The notes: generated by a model not told the origin, from the sequence alone. A DNA stretch of 64,000 bases from UBA12018 sp051656605 (GCA_051656605.1 JBOGCF010000006.1:39698-103697), one strand, 5' to 3'; shown: positions 44,068 through 52,926, numbered from the stretch's first letter. Numbers and translations: made by a program.

Positions 44068-45639
44068 GTGAACAGTGAATTAGTTATTGACGTACAGCCC
44101 AAAGAGATTTCCATCGCCGTACTAGAAGACAAAAATCTAGTAGAAGTACACAAAGAAGCGCGCAACGTTTCTTTCTCTGTAGGTGACATATATCTAGGTA
44201 AAGTTAAGAAACTTATGCCCGGGCTCAACGCTGCTTTCATTGACGTAGGGTATAAAAAAGACGCATTTCTTCACTATCTTGATTTAGGACCCAATTTCAA
44301 CAGTCAACAAAAATTTCTCAAACAGGCTTTTGCCGATAAAAAGAAGTTTCCTGCGATCTCTAAGATGCAGCTTCTTCCCGAAATTGAAAAAGAAGGAAGT
44401 ATTAGCGATGTACTTAAAGTAGGACAGGAAGTTCTGGTTCAGATCTCCAAAGAACCTATCTCAACCAAAGGACCACGTTTAACATCCGAACTTTCATTTG
44501 CCGGCAGATACATTGTGCTTATTCCTTTTTCGGACAAAGTATCTGTATCGCAAAAAATCAAATCGAACGAAGAACGTGCCCGTTTAAAACAACTTATTCA
44601 AAGTATTAAGCCGAAAAATTTCAGCGTCATTGTCCGTACTTCAGCAGAGGGAAAACGGGTGGCGGAACTGGATAACGAACTTCGCACTTTGGTAAAACGT
44701 TGGGAAGACAACATGGTAAAGCTACAGAAGGTAAAATCGCCATCTGTAATTTACGAAGAGACCGGACGTACGGTAGCCTTGATTCGAGATATTTTCAATC
44801 CGTCGTTTCAGAATATCTATGTCAACGACCAGGTAGAACTGAACGAAATTAGAGATTATGTAAGCCTAATTGCTCCCGAGCGTGTAAGTATTATCAAAGA
44901 ATACACCGGTCAGTTGCCTATTTTCGACAACTTCGGGATCACCAAGCAAATCAAATCTCTTTTTGGCAGAACCGTCACTTTCAAAAGCGGAGCTTATCTG
45001 ATTATAGAACATACAGAAGCAATGCACGTAATCGACGTGAATAGCGGAAACCGTTCTAAATCGAGCGACGCCCAAGAAACTACAGCTATTGATGTAAACA
45101 TGGCTGCTGCCGACGAGATTGCCCGTCAGTTGCGACTTCGCGACATGGGAGGAATCATTGTGATAGACTTTATCGATATGACAGAAGGCATTAATCGCCA
45201 AAAGTTATTCGAGCACATGACCAAAGCCATGGCTCAAGACAGAGCTAAACATAACATTCTTCCATTGAGTAAATTTGGACTTATGCAAATTACTCGCCAA
45301 CGTGTGCGACCTGCTATGGACATAAATACCGAAGAAGCTTGCCCTGCATGTTTTGGCAAAGGCAACATCAAATCTTCGATCCTGTTTACCGATAGTTTGG
45401 AAAGCAAGATTGCTTGCCTCGTAAGCAAGCACAAGATGAAGAATTTTTCTTTGCATGTACATCCCTACATTGCAGCATTTATCAACAAAGGGCTTTACTC
45501 CCTTAAATGGAAATGGCGCTTAAATTACACCCTCGGTTTAAGAGTTATTCCCGATCAGAGTTTGGCATTTCTAGAGTACAAGTTTTATGACAACGACAGA
45601 AATGAGCTAGACATGAAAGAAGAAATTGAAATGAAATAA
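44068..45639 (+). CDS. rng: Ribonuclease E/G family endoribonuclease
   Basis: A 523-residue RNase G type enzyme that processes rRNA and mRNA. It starts with GTG at 44068, giving the usual MNSELVIDVQPKEISIAVLE. An S1 domain (about 38-130; VGDIYLGKVKKLMPGLNAAF) is followed by the catalytic region with HVIDVNSGNR and GGIIVIDFIDM, whose Asp residues bind magnesium, and the zinc-link motif ACPACFGKGN. The C-terminal tail is Glu/Lys-rich and short, so there is no long degradosome scaffold. Single gene with a strong terminator after it. Confidence 0.96.
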   Translation: MNSELVIDVQPKEISIAVLEDKNLVEVHKEARNVSFSVGDIYLGKVKKLMPGLNAAFIDVGYKKDAFLHYLDLGPNFNSQQKFLKQAFADKKKFPAISKMQLLPEIEKEGSISDVLKVGQEVLVQISKEPISTKGPRLTSELSFAGRYIVLIPFSDKVSVSQKIKSNEERARLKQLIQSIKPKNFSVIVRTSAEGKRVAELDNELRTLVKRWEDNMVKLQKVKSPSVIYEETGRTVALIRDIFNPSFQNIYVNDQVELNEIRDYVSLIAPERVSIIKEYTGQLPIFDNFGITKQIKSLFGRTVTFKSGAYLIIEHTEAMHVIDVNSGNRSKSSDAQETTAIDVNMAAADEIARQLRLRDMGGIIVIDFIDMTEGINRQKLFEHMTKAMAQDRAKHNILPLSKFGLMQITRQRVRPAMDINTEEACPACFGKGNIKSSILFTDSLESKIACLVSKHKMKNFSLHVHPYIAAFINKGLYSLKWKWRLNYTLGLRVIPDQSLAFLEYKFYDNDRNELDMKEEIEMK

Positions 45640-45640
45640 G

Positions 45641-45684
45641 CAAATCCCGGCCTGTAACAGACAGCGTCGGGATTTGTTTTTTTA
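45641..45684 (+). terminator. Intrinsic terminator after rng
   Basis: CAAATCCCGGC / GTCGGGATTTG stem with a TTTTTTTAG tail. Confidence 0.92.
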
Positions 45685-45751
45685 GACAAACAATGACTAT
45701 TTGTCACAAAAACTGACATAAAAAACACCTCTTTCCCATCAAAAACTGACA
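45685..45751 (+). promoter_or_regulatory. Repeated motifs upstream of the dnaK sigma-54 promoter, candidate activator sites
   Basis: AAAAACTGACA occurs at 45708-45718 and 45741-45751, 33 bases apart, about three helical turns. TGTCA (45702-45706) and TGACA (45714-45718) form an inverted repeat, and GACAAA (45685-45690) / TTTGTC (45700-45705) another. They lie 30-100 bases upstream of the -24/-12 element, where an enhancer-binding protein would sit. Confidence 0.5.
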
Positions 45752-45780
45752 AATTCCGAACATTCCCTGCAAAAAATCTT

Positions 45781-45796
45781 TGGCACACCATTTGCA
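45781..45796 (+). promoter_or_regulatory. Sigma-54 type -24/-12 promoter of dnaK
   Basis: TGGCAC, five bases, TTGCA: an exact match to the RpoN consensus TGGCAC-N5-TTGC(A/T), with correct GG-to-GC spacing. It is 98 bases upstream of the dnaK ATG. No TAnnTTTG box of the usual kind is evident in this gap. Assignment is by sequence match only. Confidence 0.65.
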
Positions 45797-45894
45797 AGAA
45801 GTATAGTGTGAGCGACAAACACGCAATGAACAAATTTGAAGTTATTCGCTTATACATTAAACAAAGAAATAATAACAATTAAAATATAACAGTC

Positions 45895-47793
45895 ATGGGA
45901 AAAATTATTGGAATTGACTTAGGAACAACAAACTCATGTGTTGCCGTAGTAGAAGGTAACGAGCCAATCGTAATTGCAAATAGCGAAGGTAAAAGAACTA
46001 CACCATCTGTAGTAGCATTCGTAGACGGTGGTGAAAGAAAAGTTGGGGATCCTGCAAAACGTCAGGCAATCACAAACCCACAAAATACAATCTTCTCGAT
46101 CAAACGTTTCATGGGTGAATCGTTTGACCAAGTACAAAAAGAAATCTCACGTGTACCTTATAAAGTAGTTCGCGGTGAAAACAATACTCCACGTGTTGAT
46201 ATCAACGGACGCTTATATACTCCACAAGAAATCTCTGCAATCATCCTTCAAAAAATGAAGAAAACTGCTGAAGATTATCTTGGACAAGAAGTAACTGAAG
46301 CTGTAATCACAGTTCCTGCATACTTCAACGACGCTCAACGTCAAGCTACAAAAGAAGCTGGTGAAATCGCAGGTCTTACAGTACGTCGTATTGTAAACGA
46401 ACCTACAGCAGCAGCACTTGCTTATGGTCTTGACAAAGCACACAAAGATATGAAGATCGCAGTATTCGACCTTGGTGGTGGTACTTTCGATATCTCTATC
46501 CTTGAACTAGGCGACGGTGTATTCGAAGTAAAATCAACAAATGGTGATACTCACCTTGGTGGTGACGACTTCGACCACGTAATCATCGACTGGTTGGCAG
46601 AAGAATTCTTGAACGACGAAGGCATTGACTTGCGTCAAGATCCAATGGCTCTTCAACGTCTTAAAGAAGCTGCTGAAAAAGCGAAGATTGAACTTTCTAG
46701 CTCAACAAGCACAGAAATCAACTTGCCATATATTATGCCGGTAAATGGTATTCCAAAACACTTGGTAAAAACACTTACTCGTGCTAAATTCGAACAATTG
46801 GCAGACAAATTGATCCAAGCTTGTATCGAACCTTGTCGTAAAGCATTGCAAGACGCTGGTCTTACAACTTCTGAAATCGACGAAGTAATCCTAGTAGGTG
46901 GTTCTACTCGTATCCCTGCGGTACAAGAAGTAGTACAAAAATTCTTCGGCAAAGCTCCTTCTAAAGGTGTAAACCCAGACGAAGTTGTTGCAGTAGGTGC
47001 AGCTATTCAAGGTGCGATCCTTTCTGGTGATGTAAAAGACGTTCTTCTTCTAGACGTTACTCCACTTTCACTTGGTATCGAAACAATGGGTGGTGTGATG
47101 ACTAAGTTGATCGAAGCAAATACTACAATTCCTACACGTAAGAGTGAAACCTTCACGACTGCTGCCGACAACCAGCCTTCTGTAGAAATTCACATTTTGC
47201 AAGGTGAACGCCCAATGGCACGCGACAACAAAACAATCGGTCGTTTCCACTTGGATGGTATCCCAGCAGCAATGCGTGGTGTTCCTCAAATCGAAGTAAG
47301 CTTTGATATCGACGCAAACGGTATCTTGAACGTTACTGCAAAAGATAAAGGAACAGGTAAGAGCCAAAACATCCGTATTGAAGCTTCTAGCGGCTTGAGC
47401 GACGAAGATATCAAACGTATGAAAGACGAAGCTGCTGCAAACGCAGAATCGGACAAATTAGAAAAAGAAAAAATCGATAAGCTTAACCAAGCAGATAGCA
47501 TGATCTTCCAAGCTGAAAAGCAATTGAAAGAAATCGGCGATAAACTTCCTGCTGACAAAAAAGCTCCTATCGAAGCTGCTCTAGGCAAATTGAAAGATGC
47601 TCACAAAGCACAAGACATTGCCGGTATCGACGCTGCAATGGCAGAACTAAACTCAGTTCTTCACAATGCAAGCCAAGATATGTATAACGCTTCTAACGCT
47701 GGTGCGGGTGCACAAGATCCTTCTGCACAACCAAACCAAGGCGGTTCTGAAAAAGACAACGTTACTGACGTAGACTTTGAAGAAGTAAAATAA
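45895..47793 (+). CDS. dnaK: Chaperone DnaK (Hsp70)
   Basis: A 632-residue Hsp70 with ATPase domain (1-380; GIDLGTTNSCVAVVEG, VFDLGGGTFDISILE, VILVGGSTRIPAVQ), a substrate-binding beta domain (about 385-500; DVTPLSLGIETMGGVMTKLI) and a helical lid with the acidic tail NVTDVDFEEVK. Highly biased codons point to strong expression. It is alone: no dnaJ or grpE adjoins it. Upstream is an RNA polymerase sigma-54-type promoter rather than the housekeeping box. Confidence 0.98.
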   Translation: MGKIIGIDLGTTNSCVAVVEGNEPIVIANSEGKRTTPSVVAFVDGGERKVGDPAKRQAITNPQNTIFSIKRFMGESFDQVQKEISRVPYKVVRGENNTPRVDINGRLYTPQEISAIILQKMKKTAEDYLGQEVTEAVITVPAYFNDAQRQATKEAGEIAGLTVRRIVNEPTAAALAYGLDKAHKDMKIAVFDLGGGTFDISILELGDGVFEVKSTNGDTHLGGDDFDHVIIDWLAEEFLNDEGIDLRQDPMALQRLKEAAEKAKIELSSSTSTEINLPYIMPVNGIPKHLVKTLTRAKFEQLADKLIQACIEPCRKALQDAGLTTSEIDEVILVGGSTRIPAVQEVVQKFFGKAPSKGVNPDEVVAVGAAIQGAILSGDVKDVLLLDVTPLSLGIETMGGVMTKLIEANTTIPTRKSETFTTAADNQPSVEIHILQGERPMARDNKTIGRFHLDGIPAAMRGVPQIEVSFDIDANGILNVTAKDKGTGKSQNIRIEASSGLSDEDIKRMKDEAAANAESDKLEKEKIDKLNQADSMIFQAEKQLKEIGDKLPADKKAPIEAALGKLKDAHKAQDIAGIDAAMAELNSVLHNASQDMYNASNAGAGAQDPSAQPNQGGSEKDNVTDVDFEEVK

Positions 47794-47812
47794 TCTGACC
47801 TCAGATAATTCA

Positions 47813-47850
47813 CAAAAAGGGATTCGGACAACTGAGTCCCTTTTTTCTTT
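47813..47850 (+). terminator. Intrinsic terminator after dnaK
   Basis: AAAAAGGGATTC / GAGTCCCTTTTTT stem with a T-rich tail. Confidence 0.85.
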
Positions 47851-48047
47851 TCCCCCAATTGTTTTCATTTAAGATTCATTGAATAATATCCGCTAAAGCA
47901 CAATTTAAAGCAATTCAGACTACAAGCACACCACGCTAACACAAGCCTCTTATTATCTGACAAAAGCACAACAAGTACTCTCCCCTCTCCTTCTTTATTC
48001 TTTTCTATAACATAAAAAAGAAACAAAACACCTCTATTAATTTTTAC

Positions 48048-48055
48048 TATATTTG
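48048..48055 (+). promoter_or_regulatory. -7 promoter box of the second GH29 gene
   Basis: TATATTTG, 29 bases before the ATG. Confidence 0.45.
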
Positions 48056-48084
48056 CACAATAACTTAACCTAAATTGATTAACA

Positions 48085-50142
48085 ATGAACTTCAAGTCAT
48101 TATTTATCCTCGGTTTGGCAGCAGGCGCACTTGCTTCATGCAAGAATACACCAGCACCCGAAGCCATTATGCCGGTTCCTACGCCCGAACAAATCGAATG
48201 GCAAAAGCTAGAAACATATGCATTCGTTCACTTTGGCCTCAACACATTCAACGATCTTGAGTGGGGCTTTGGAGATACACCTGCATCAACCTTCGACCCA
48301 ACCGATCTTGACTGCGAACAATGGGTAAAAACCATCAAAGGCGCAGGTCTTAAAGGGGTAATCCTGACAGCAAAACACCACGACGGATTCTGCCTTTGGC
48401 CTACTGCAACCACAGAATATAGCGTAAAAGCATCTCCTTGGAAAAACGGACAAGGCGACATGGTAAAGGAACTATCCGAGGCTTGTAAGAAACACGGACT
48501 AAAGTTTGGCATCTACCTATCTCCATGGGATAGAAACAACGCCGAATATGGTCGCCCCGACTATGTAAATACCTTCCACGCTCAAATGACAGAACTTCTT
48601 ACCAACTACGGACCCATCTTCGAATACTGGTTTGACGGTGCCAATGGCGGTAACGGCTTCTACGGCGGAACAAACGAACATCGCAACATCGATGCCAAAA
48701 CATATTACCAATACGAAAAAGCGCGCGAAGTAATCAAGCAACTACATCCTTCGGCAATGATCTTCGGTGGCACTTGCGCCGACATCCGTTGGATTGGCAA
48801 CGAAAGCGGATGGGCTGGAGAAACAAACTGGAGCCCGATGTCGGAAGACAAAATGCAACACCACAGCGAACTGCAATGGGGCATGGAAGACGGGCACGAA
48901 TGGCTTCCGGGAGAAGTAGACGTTTCGGTGCGCCCGGGATGGTTCTACCACGAACGCGAAGACCATCAAGTACGCTCATTGGCCAACCTCGTAGATCTTT
49001 ACTACAACAGTGTGGGTCGCAACGCCAACCTATTGCTTAACTTCCCTGTTGCACTAAGCGGAAAGATTCATCCTACCGACTCTGCTCGCGTAGCCGAATG
49101 GTATGCTACCATCTCGGAAGAACTAGACCAGAACCTACTTGCAGGAGCAAAAGCGGCAGCGTCATCAACTCGCGGCGACGACTCTAAATTCGGAGCTGCT
49201 AAAGCCAATGACACAAGCTGGGATACCTACTGGGCTACAAACGACGGCGAAACAACCGGTTCGCTTACATTCACGTTTGCAAAACCAACTCCGGTAAACC
49301 GCCTTTTGATTCAAGAATACATCCCATTGGGACAACGCGTAAAAGCATTCAACATCGAGTGTGAATCGAACGGATTGTGGCATCCGGTACAAACTACCGA
49401 CACCATGAGCACCGTAGGTTACAAACGCATCATCCGTTTCAAATCGATTGCAGCAGAAAAAATCCGTATCAACTTTACCGATGCCAAAGGACCTTTGTGT
49501 ATCAACAACGTTGAAGCGTTTCTAGCACCTGCATTGGTTACAGAGCCAACTATCAATCGCAGCGCTGCAAATGAAGTAATCATCAAAGCCGGCGACAGCG
49601 AAAGCGAAGTATACTTCACAACCGACGGCTCTACTCCTACCGTTAACTCTGAGAAGTACACGGCACCATTTACGTTTGCGCAAAAAGGCGAGATCAAAGC
49701 CATTGCTTACGACCGCAACTTTGACAAGACGAGTCCGGTATCTGCGCGCAAGCTAGATATCCCAACTTCACAATTCAAGGTAACGAGCACGAAAGACGAA
49801 GGCGTGAAATACATGTTTGACGGAAACGGTTACACAACCTATTACCTACCTGAAGGCAAAAAAGAAATCGTAGTAGACCTAGGCGGTACATACGAAGTAG
49901 ACGGCTTCAGATATACACCAAACCAAGGCCGCGACGCAGGTGGACATATCGGCAACTACGAGTTTTATGTTGATAACAAGAAAGTAGCTTCGGGCGAATT
50001 CTCAAACATCAAGCACAATCCTATCGAGCAACAAATCTCGTTTGCGCCTACACAAGGTAAAACCGTGAAGATGGTGATTACACATATCGTAGACAATCAG
50101 AAAAGAGCTGGCGTTGGTGAATTTTCGGTGACAACGAAATAA
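48085..50142 (+). CDS. GH29 alpha-L-fucosidase lipoprotein
   Basis: A 685-residue fucosidase with a lipobox at Cys19 (LGLAAGALASC), so lipid-anchored, unlike the secreted GH29 at 26909. The GH29 barrel covers about 30-345: FVHFGLNTFNDLEWG, AKHHDGFCLWPT (97-108), GIYLSPWDRN and the nucleophile Asp184 in EYWFDGANGG. It is followed by a discoidin-like module (about 360-485), an FN3/chitobiase-like module (about 500-560; VYFTTDGSTPTV) and a second discoidin-like module (570-685). It probably removes terminal alpha-L-fucose from host or plant glycans in the periplasm or at the surface. Single gene with terminator. Confidence 0.96.
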   Translation: MNFKSLFILGLAAGALASCKNTPAPEAIMPVPTPEQIEWQKLETYAFVHFGLNTFNDLEWGFGDTPASTFDPTDLDCEQWVKTIKGAGLKGVILTAKHHDGFCLWPTATTEYSVKASPWKNGQGDMVKELSEACKKHGLKFGIYLSPWDRNNAEYGRPDYVNTFHAQMTELLTNYGPIFEYWFDGANGGNGFYGGTNEHRNIDAKTYYQYEKAREVIKQLHPSAMIFGGTCADIRWIGNESGWAGETNWSPMSEDKMQHHSELQWGMEDGHEWLPGEVDVSVRPGWFYHEREDHQVRSLANLVDLYYNSVGRNANLLLNFPVALSGKIHPTDSARVAEWYATISEELDQNLLAGAKAAASSTRGDDSKFGAAKANDTSWDTYWATNDGETTGSLTFTFAKPTPVNRLLIQEYIPLGQRVKAFNIECESNGLWHPVQTTDTMSTVGYKRIIRFKSIAAEKIRINFTDAKGPLCINNVEAFLAPALVTEPTINRSAANEVIIKAGDSESEVYFTTDGSTPTVNSEKYTAPFTFAQKGEIKAIAYDRNFDKTSPVSARKLDIPTSQFKVTSTKDEGVKYMFDGNGYTTYYLPEGKKEIVVDLGGTYEVDGFRYTPNQGRDAGGHIGNYEFYVDNKKVASGEFSNIKHNPIEQQISFAPTQGKTVKMVITHIVDNQKRAGVGEFSVTTK

Positions 50143-50190
50143 TCAACCCGATATTATTGCAGCTTTTTATTCTGCTCGCATAAATCAATA

Positions 50191-50236
50191 CAAAAGCCTT
50201 CGAAGCGTAAAACAACGCTCTTCGAAGGCTTTTTTC
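50191..50236 (+). terminator. Intrinsic terminator after the second GH29 gene
   Basis: AAAAGCCTTCGAAG / CTTCGAAGGCTTTT long stem and TTTTTCG tail. Confidence 0.9.
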
Positions 50237-50252
50237 GTTCTCCATATAAAAT

Positions 50253-50413
50253 AAATCGTTTGATGGACATCGAACAATTCGAAACTAACGAAGATCAAAT
50301 CGTTTGATGGGCATCGAACGATTCTGTTATCATGAAGCGCGAATCGTCAGATGGTGACCTGACGATTTAATCATAGTGAAGAACGAATCGTCAGGTCGCC
50401 ATCTGACGATTCG
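50253..50413. repeat. Four 26-29-bp palindromic units in an intergenic cluster
   Basis: Units lie at 50253-50279 and 50298-50323 (AATCGTTTGATG.. GAACGATT type) and at 50341-50367 and 50385-50413 (AATCGTCAG .. CTGACGATT type). Units 1 and 2 are near-identical direct copies. Units 3 and 4 are reverse complements of each other with one mismatch in 26, so they can pair as one long hairpin or fold singly. No T-tract. They lie between the GH29 terminator and the DUF3256 gene. Confidence 0.85.
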
Positions 50414-50475
50414 TTCCTTACTATAAATAAAAACAGTTTTTAAGACCAAGAAAGCCGCTAGCCCACGGTATTTTG

Positions 50476-50483
50476 TATATTTG
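50476..50483 (+). promoter_or_regulatory. -7 promoter box of the DUF3256 gene
   Basis: TATATTTG, 48 bases before the preferred ATG. Confidence 0.42.
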
Positions 50484-50531
50484 CTTTAGTTAAAAACGAA
50501 TTGCTGCTTCATGCACAACAATCGCACTTAT

Positions 50532-51167
50532 ATGAAAAAGACATTAATACCGATCCTATTGTTCTTTATCTCTGCCTTTGCAATCAATGCGCAGACCATT
50601 GCACCTTTGTTTGCCGACATGCCCGACAGCTTGTCGCCACAACTCGATGCCGCTTGGCGTAAAGACCTAATTGAGCTTTATCAGAACGGCAAAGAGGCTT
50701 CGCTTAAAAATAAGATGAACGGAACTTCGTCGATCAAACAGATGACAGACGATTTTATCTTGGCCGAGGTGAGCGACCGCAGTACGATTCAATTGAAGTT
50801 GTTGCCACTGATCAACGACTCGAAGATCATTTGCATGGTAAGCACCATTTGTGCGCCGGTATGCGATAGTAAGGTGAGTTTCTTTTCTACAGATTGGAAG
50901 CCGATTGCTACGGAAGATGTGCTTTCGCCGGTTACAGCCGATTGGTTTATCAAGGAAGGGATCGACAAGAATAGTTTTGCGTTTCAAGACAACATACGTT
51001 GGCTCGATATGGATCTGATTCGTTACGATTTGAGTGCCGATGCTCCAACGCTTACGGCTACGTATACAACACCGGAGTATTTAAGTAAGGAAGTGCGCGA
51101 AAAAATTAGGCCCTTCCTAAAGGAAGAGCCTAAGATATATACTTGGAAAAGTCATCAATTCAAGTAA
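50532..51167 (+). CDS. DUF3256 secreted protein
   Basis: A 211-residue protein with signal peptide (MKKTLIPILLFFISAFAINA). The ATG at 50532 is preferred to one seven codons earlier because it puts the signal at the N-terminus. The mature part (IAPLFADMPDSLSPQLDAAW to EKIRPFLKEEP) fits the DUF3256 family of Bacteroidales, whose function is unknown. No catalytic motif is visible. Its last 13 bases overlap the 3' end of the convergent kinase-like gene. Confidence 0.85.
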   Translation: MKKTLIPILLFFISAFAINAQTIAPLFADMPDSLSPQLDAAWRKDLIELYQNGKEASLKNKMNGTSSIKQMTDDFILAEVSDRSTIQLKLLPLINDSKIICMVSTICAPVCDSKVSFFSTDWKPIATEDVLSPVTADWFIKEGIDKNSFAFQDNIRWLDMDLIRYDLSADAPTLTATYTTPEYLSKEVREKIRPFLKEEPKIYTWKSHQFK

Positions 51168-52246
51168 TTCTCCATGAAAGCATCCATTTCTGCAGCGTGT
51201 TCTTCTAGGCTTTGCAATAGTTTGTATTGCGCAAGAGTACGTTGCAGATTGTGTTTTGGATGGTGTATTTTGTAATAAGTATCGCCGTTTAGGTAGTCGG
51301 TAAGGAAACGAACAGTTTGCATGTAAGTAAGCAAACGACCGCCATAAGGCAACATTTTGATTTCTGTAGGGGTAAGGAAGCTTTTCGCTGTCTCCATGTA
51401 TCCTTTTGTATATGCCTTGAAGATGTCCATGTTTACATTTACATTGTCAAGGTTTTCGTCGTCTTCAAGACCTGTATTTGCTCCTGTACGGATAAAGTCA
51501 CCGATATCAGACAATACGAAGCCCGGCATCACAGTGTCTAGATCTACCACACAAAGTACTTTTCCGTCTTCATCAAACAATACATTGTTCACTTTGGTAT
51601 CGCAGTGATTGGTACGTTTTGCCAATTCGCCGCTGCGGTACAAACGCTCTTGAATACACATTGCTTCGGCACGTGCCTCGATTGCATCTACCAGCTCTTT
51701 TACTTCGTCCAAACGTCCGGCAGCATTTGCTTCTACCGCATCGTGGAATTGTTTCAATCGGAACTCCATGTTGTGGAAGTCTGGAATCGTTTCGCCCAAA
51801 GTTCCTTCCGGCAGGTCGGCTAGCATTGCTTGGAATTGTCCGAATGTCTTACCTGTTTCGTAGCTCAACTCCGGAGTAATCTCTGCGAAATTCTTCGAGC
51901 GAGGAATCATCTTGTAGATTCTCCAATAGTTTTCGCCATCAAAGTAATATAGCTTACCTTCTTTGGTAGGAACCAATGTAAGCACTTTGCGGTCGATATC
52001 TGTTTCGCCTAGCGCTTCTAGTTTTTTGCGGATATGTGAAGTCACGGTGTGGATATTGTTTTGCAACATCTCTACATCTTTAAAGATATTGTGATTGATG
52101 CGTTGCAATACGTATTTTACTTCGCCGTCTTCAGTTGTTACTTTCAAGGTATCGTTGATGTGACCATCTCCGAATGGAGTAGCCTCTACTAATTTCTCCG
52201 GCGTATCAAATGCGCCCAGAATGCTAGTCAATTGCTCGTTTGTCAT
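51155..52246 (-). CDS. N-acetylhexosamine 1-kinase-like phosphotransferase
   Basis: A 363-residue aminoglycoside-phosphotransferase-fold protein. It shows GHINDTLKV near the N-terminus, the catalytic loop HCDTKVNNVLFDEDG and the metal-binding VVDLDTVMPGFVLSDIGD, the same pattern seen in bifidobacterial NahK, which phosphorylates GlcNAc and GalNAc at C1 for salvage of lacto-N-biose and mucin-core sugars. The closest function cannot be proven by eye; other sugar kinases of this fold exist. Cytosolic. The lone gene fits hexosamine salvage beside two fucosidases in this window. Confidence 0.82.
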   Translation of the reverse strand: MTNEQLTSILGAFDTPEKLVEATPFGDGHINDTLKVTTEDGEVKYVLQRINHNIFKDVEMLQNNIHTVTSHIRKKLEALGETDIDRKVLTLVPTKEGKLYYFDGENYWRIYKMIPRSKNFAEITPELSYETGKTFGQFQAMLADLPEGTLGETIPDFHNMEFRLKQFHDAVEANAAGRLDEVKELVDAIEARAEAMCIQERLYRSGELAKRTNHCDTKVNNVLFDEDGKVLCVVDLDTVMPGFVLSDIGDFIRTGANTGLEDDENLDNVNVNMDIFKAYTKGYMETAKSFLTPTEIKMLPYGGRLLTYMQTVRFLTDYLNGDTYYKIHHPKHNLQRTLAQYKLLQSLEEHAAEMDAFMENYLN

Positions 52247-52315
52247 ACTATTTATTATTTTTCAAGGTATCTAATTACCAAGGTTTGCGTTTCAAACCTC
52301 AAGCGTGTAAATGTA

Positions 52316-52323
52316 CAAAAGTA
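52316..52323 (-). promoter_or_regulatory. -7 promoter box of the kinase-like gene
   Basis: TACTTTTG on the minus strand, 70 bases before the ATG. Confidence 0.42.
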
Positions 52324-52377
52324 TTTTTAATTAATCAATTTTGGCTTTATAATTGAAACATTGCTCTACAACAGGTA

Positions 52378-52413
52378 CAAAAAAAGGGCATCTCTTTCGA
52401 GATACCCTTTTTA
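52378..52413 (-). terminator. Intrinsic terminator after the L31 gene
   Basis: AAAAAGGGTATCTC / GAGATGCCCTTTTT stem with a long T-tail on the minus strand. Confidence 0.88.
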
Positions 52414-52433
52414 TTACAATACGGATGTATTGA

Positions 52434-52685
52434 TTATTTTTTTCTGTTACCGTAACGGCTCATGAACTTATCTACACGTCCTGCTGTATCGATCAACGTA
52501 GACTTACCTGTGTAGAATGGGTGAGATGTGCTAGAAATATCAAGTTTGCACAATGGGTATGTTACGCCATCAACTTCGATAGTTTCTTTTGCGTTAATTG
52601 TTGATTTAGAAATAAAAATATCGCCGTTAGACATATCTTTGAATACTACTGGACGATAAGCTTCTGGATGAAGTCCTTTTTTCAT
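52434..52685 (-). CDS. rpmE2: 50S ribosomal protein L31 type B
   Basis: An 83-residue ribosomal protein. MKKGLHPEAYRPVVFKDMSN and the SSTSHPFYTGKSTLIDTAGR segment are diagnostic. It lacks the zinc-binding CxxC pairs of the type A form, having only one cysteine in PLCKLDISS, so it is the zinc-independent type. Monocistronic with promoter and terminator. Confidence 0.97.
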   Translation of the reverse strand: MKKGLHPEAYRPVVFKDMSNGDIFISKSTINAKETIEVDGVTYPLCKLDISSTSHPFYTGKSTLIDTAGRVDKFMSRYGNRKK

Positions 52686-52747
52686 TGCTTTATATTATTT
52701 AATTGTACTGTTTATCTGCAAATTGGTGGTAACCGGCATTTAGATTG

Positions 52748-52755
52748 CAAAGTTA
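52748..52755 (-). promoter_or_regulatory. -7 promoter box of the L31 gene
   Basis: TAACTTTG on the minus strand, 63 bases before the L31 start. Confidence 0.48.
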
Positions 52756-52882
52756 TAGATTCGCACCGAATAAAAAAAGAAAAACATTCATTTTTTTGGC
52801 TGTAACACGATTCCATTTTCAATGTATCGCTATTCATCATAAAAAAAGATGCTGAATAGCATGACTTTTACGCCAATATTTA

Positions 52883-52890
52883 TAACTTTG
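52883..52890 (+). promoter_or_regulatory. -7 promoter box of fba
   Basis: TAACTTTG, 36 bases before the aldolase ATG. Confidence 0.45.
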
Positions 52891-52926
52891 TGGTGTATTT
52901 AAACATTAACATAAATAGATACTACA

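Noticed and set aside
47865..48167. 100-codon minus-strand frame at the start of the second GH29 gene
   Set aside because: It crosses the GH29 promoter and start on the opposite strand, with no protein-like features.
50253..50413. Insertion sequence ends
   Set aside because: The palindromes do not flank a transposase gene or target-site duplication; they form a compact intergenic cluster.
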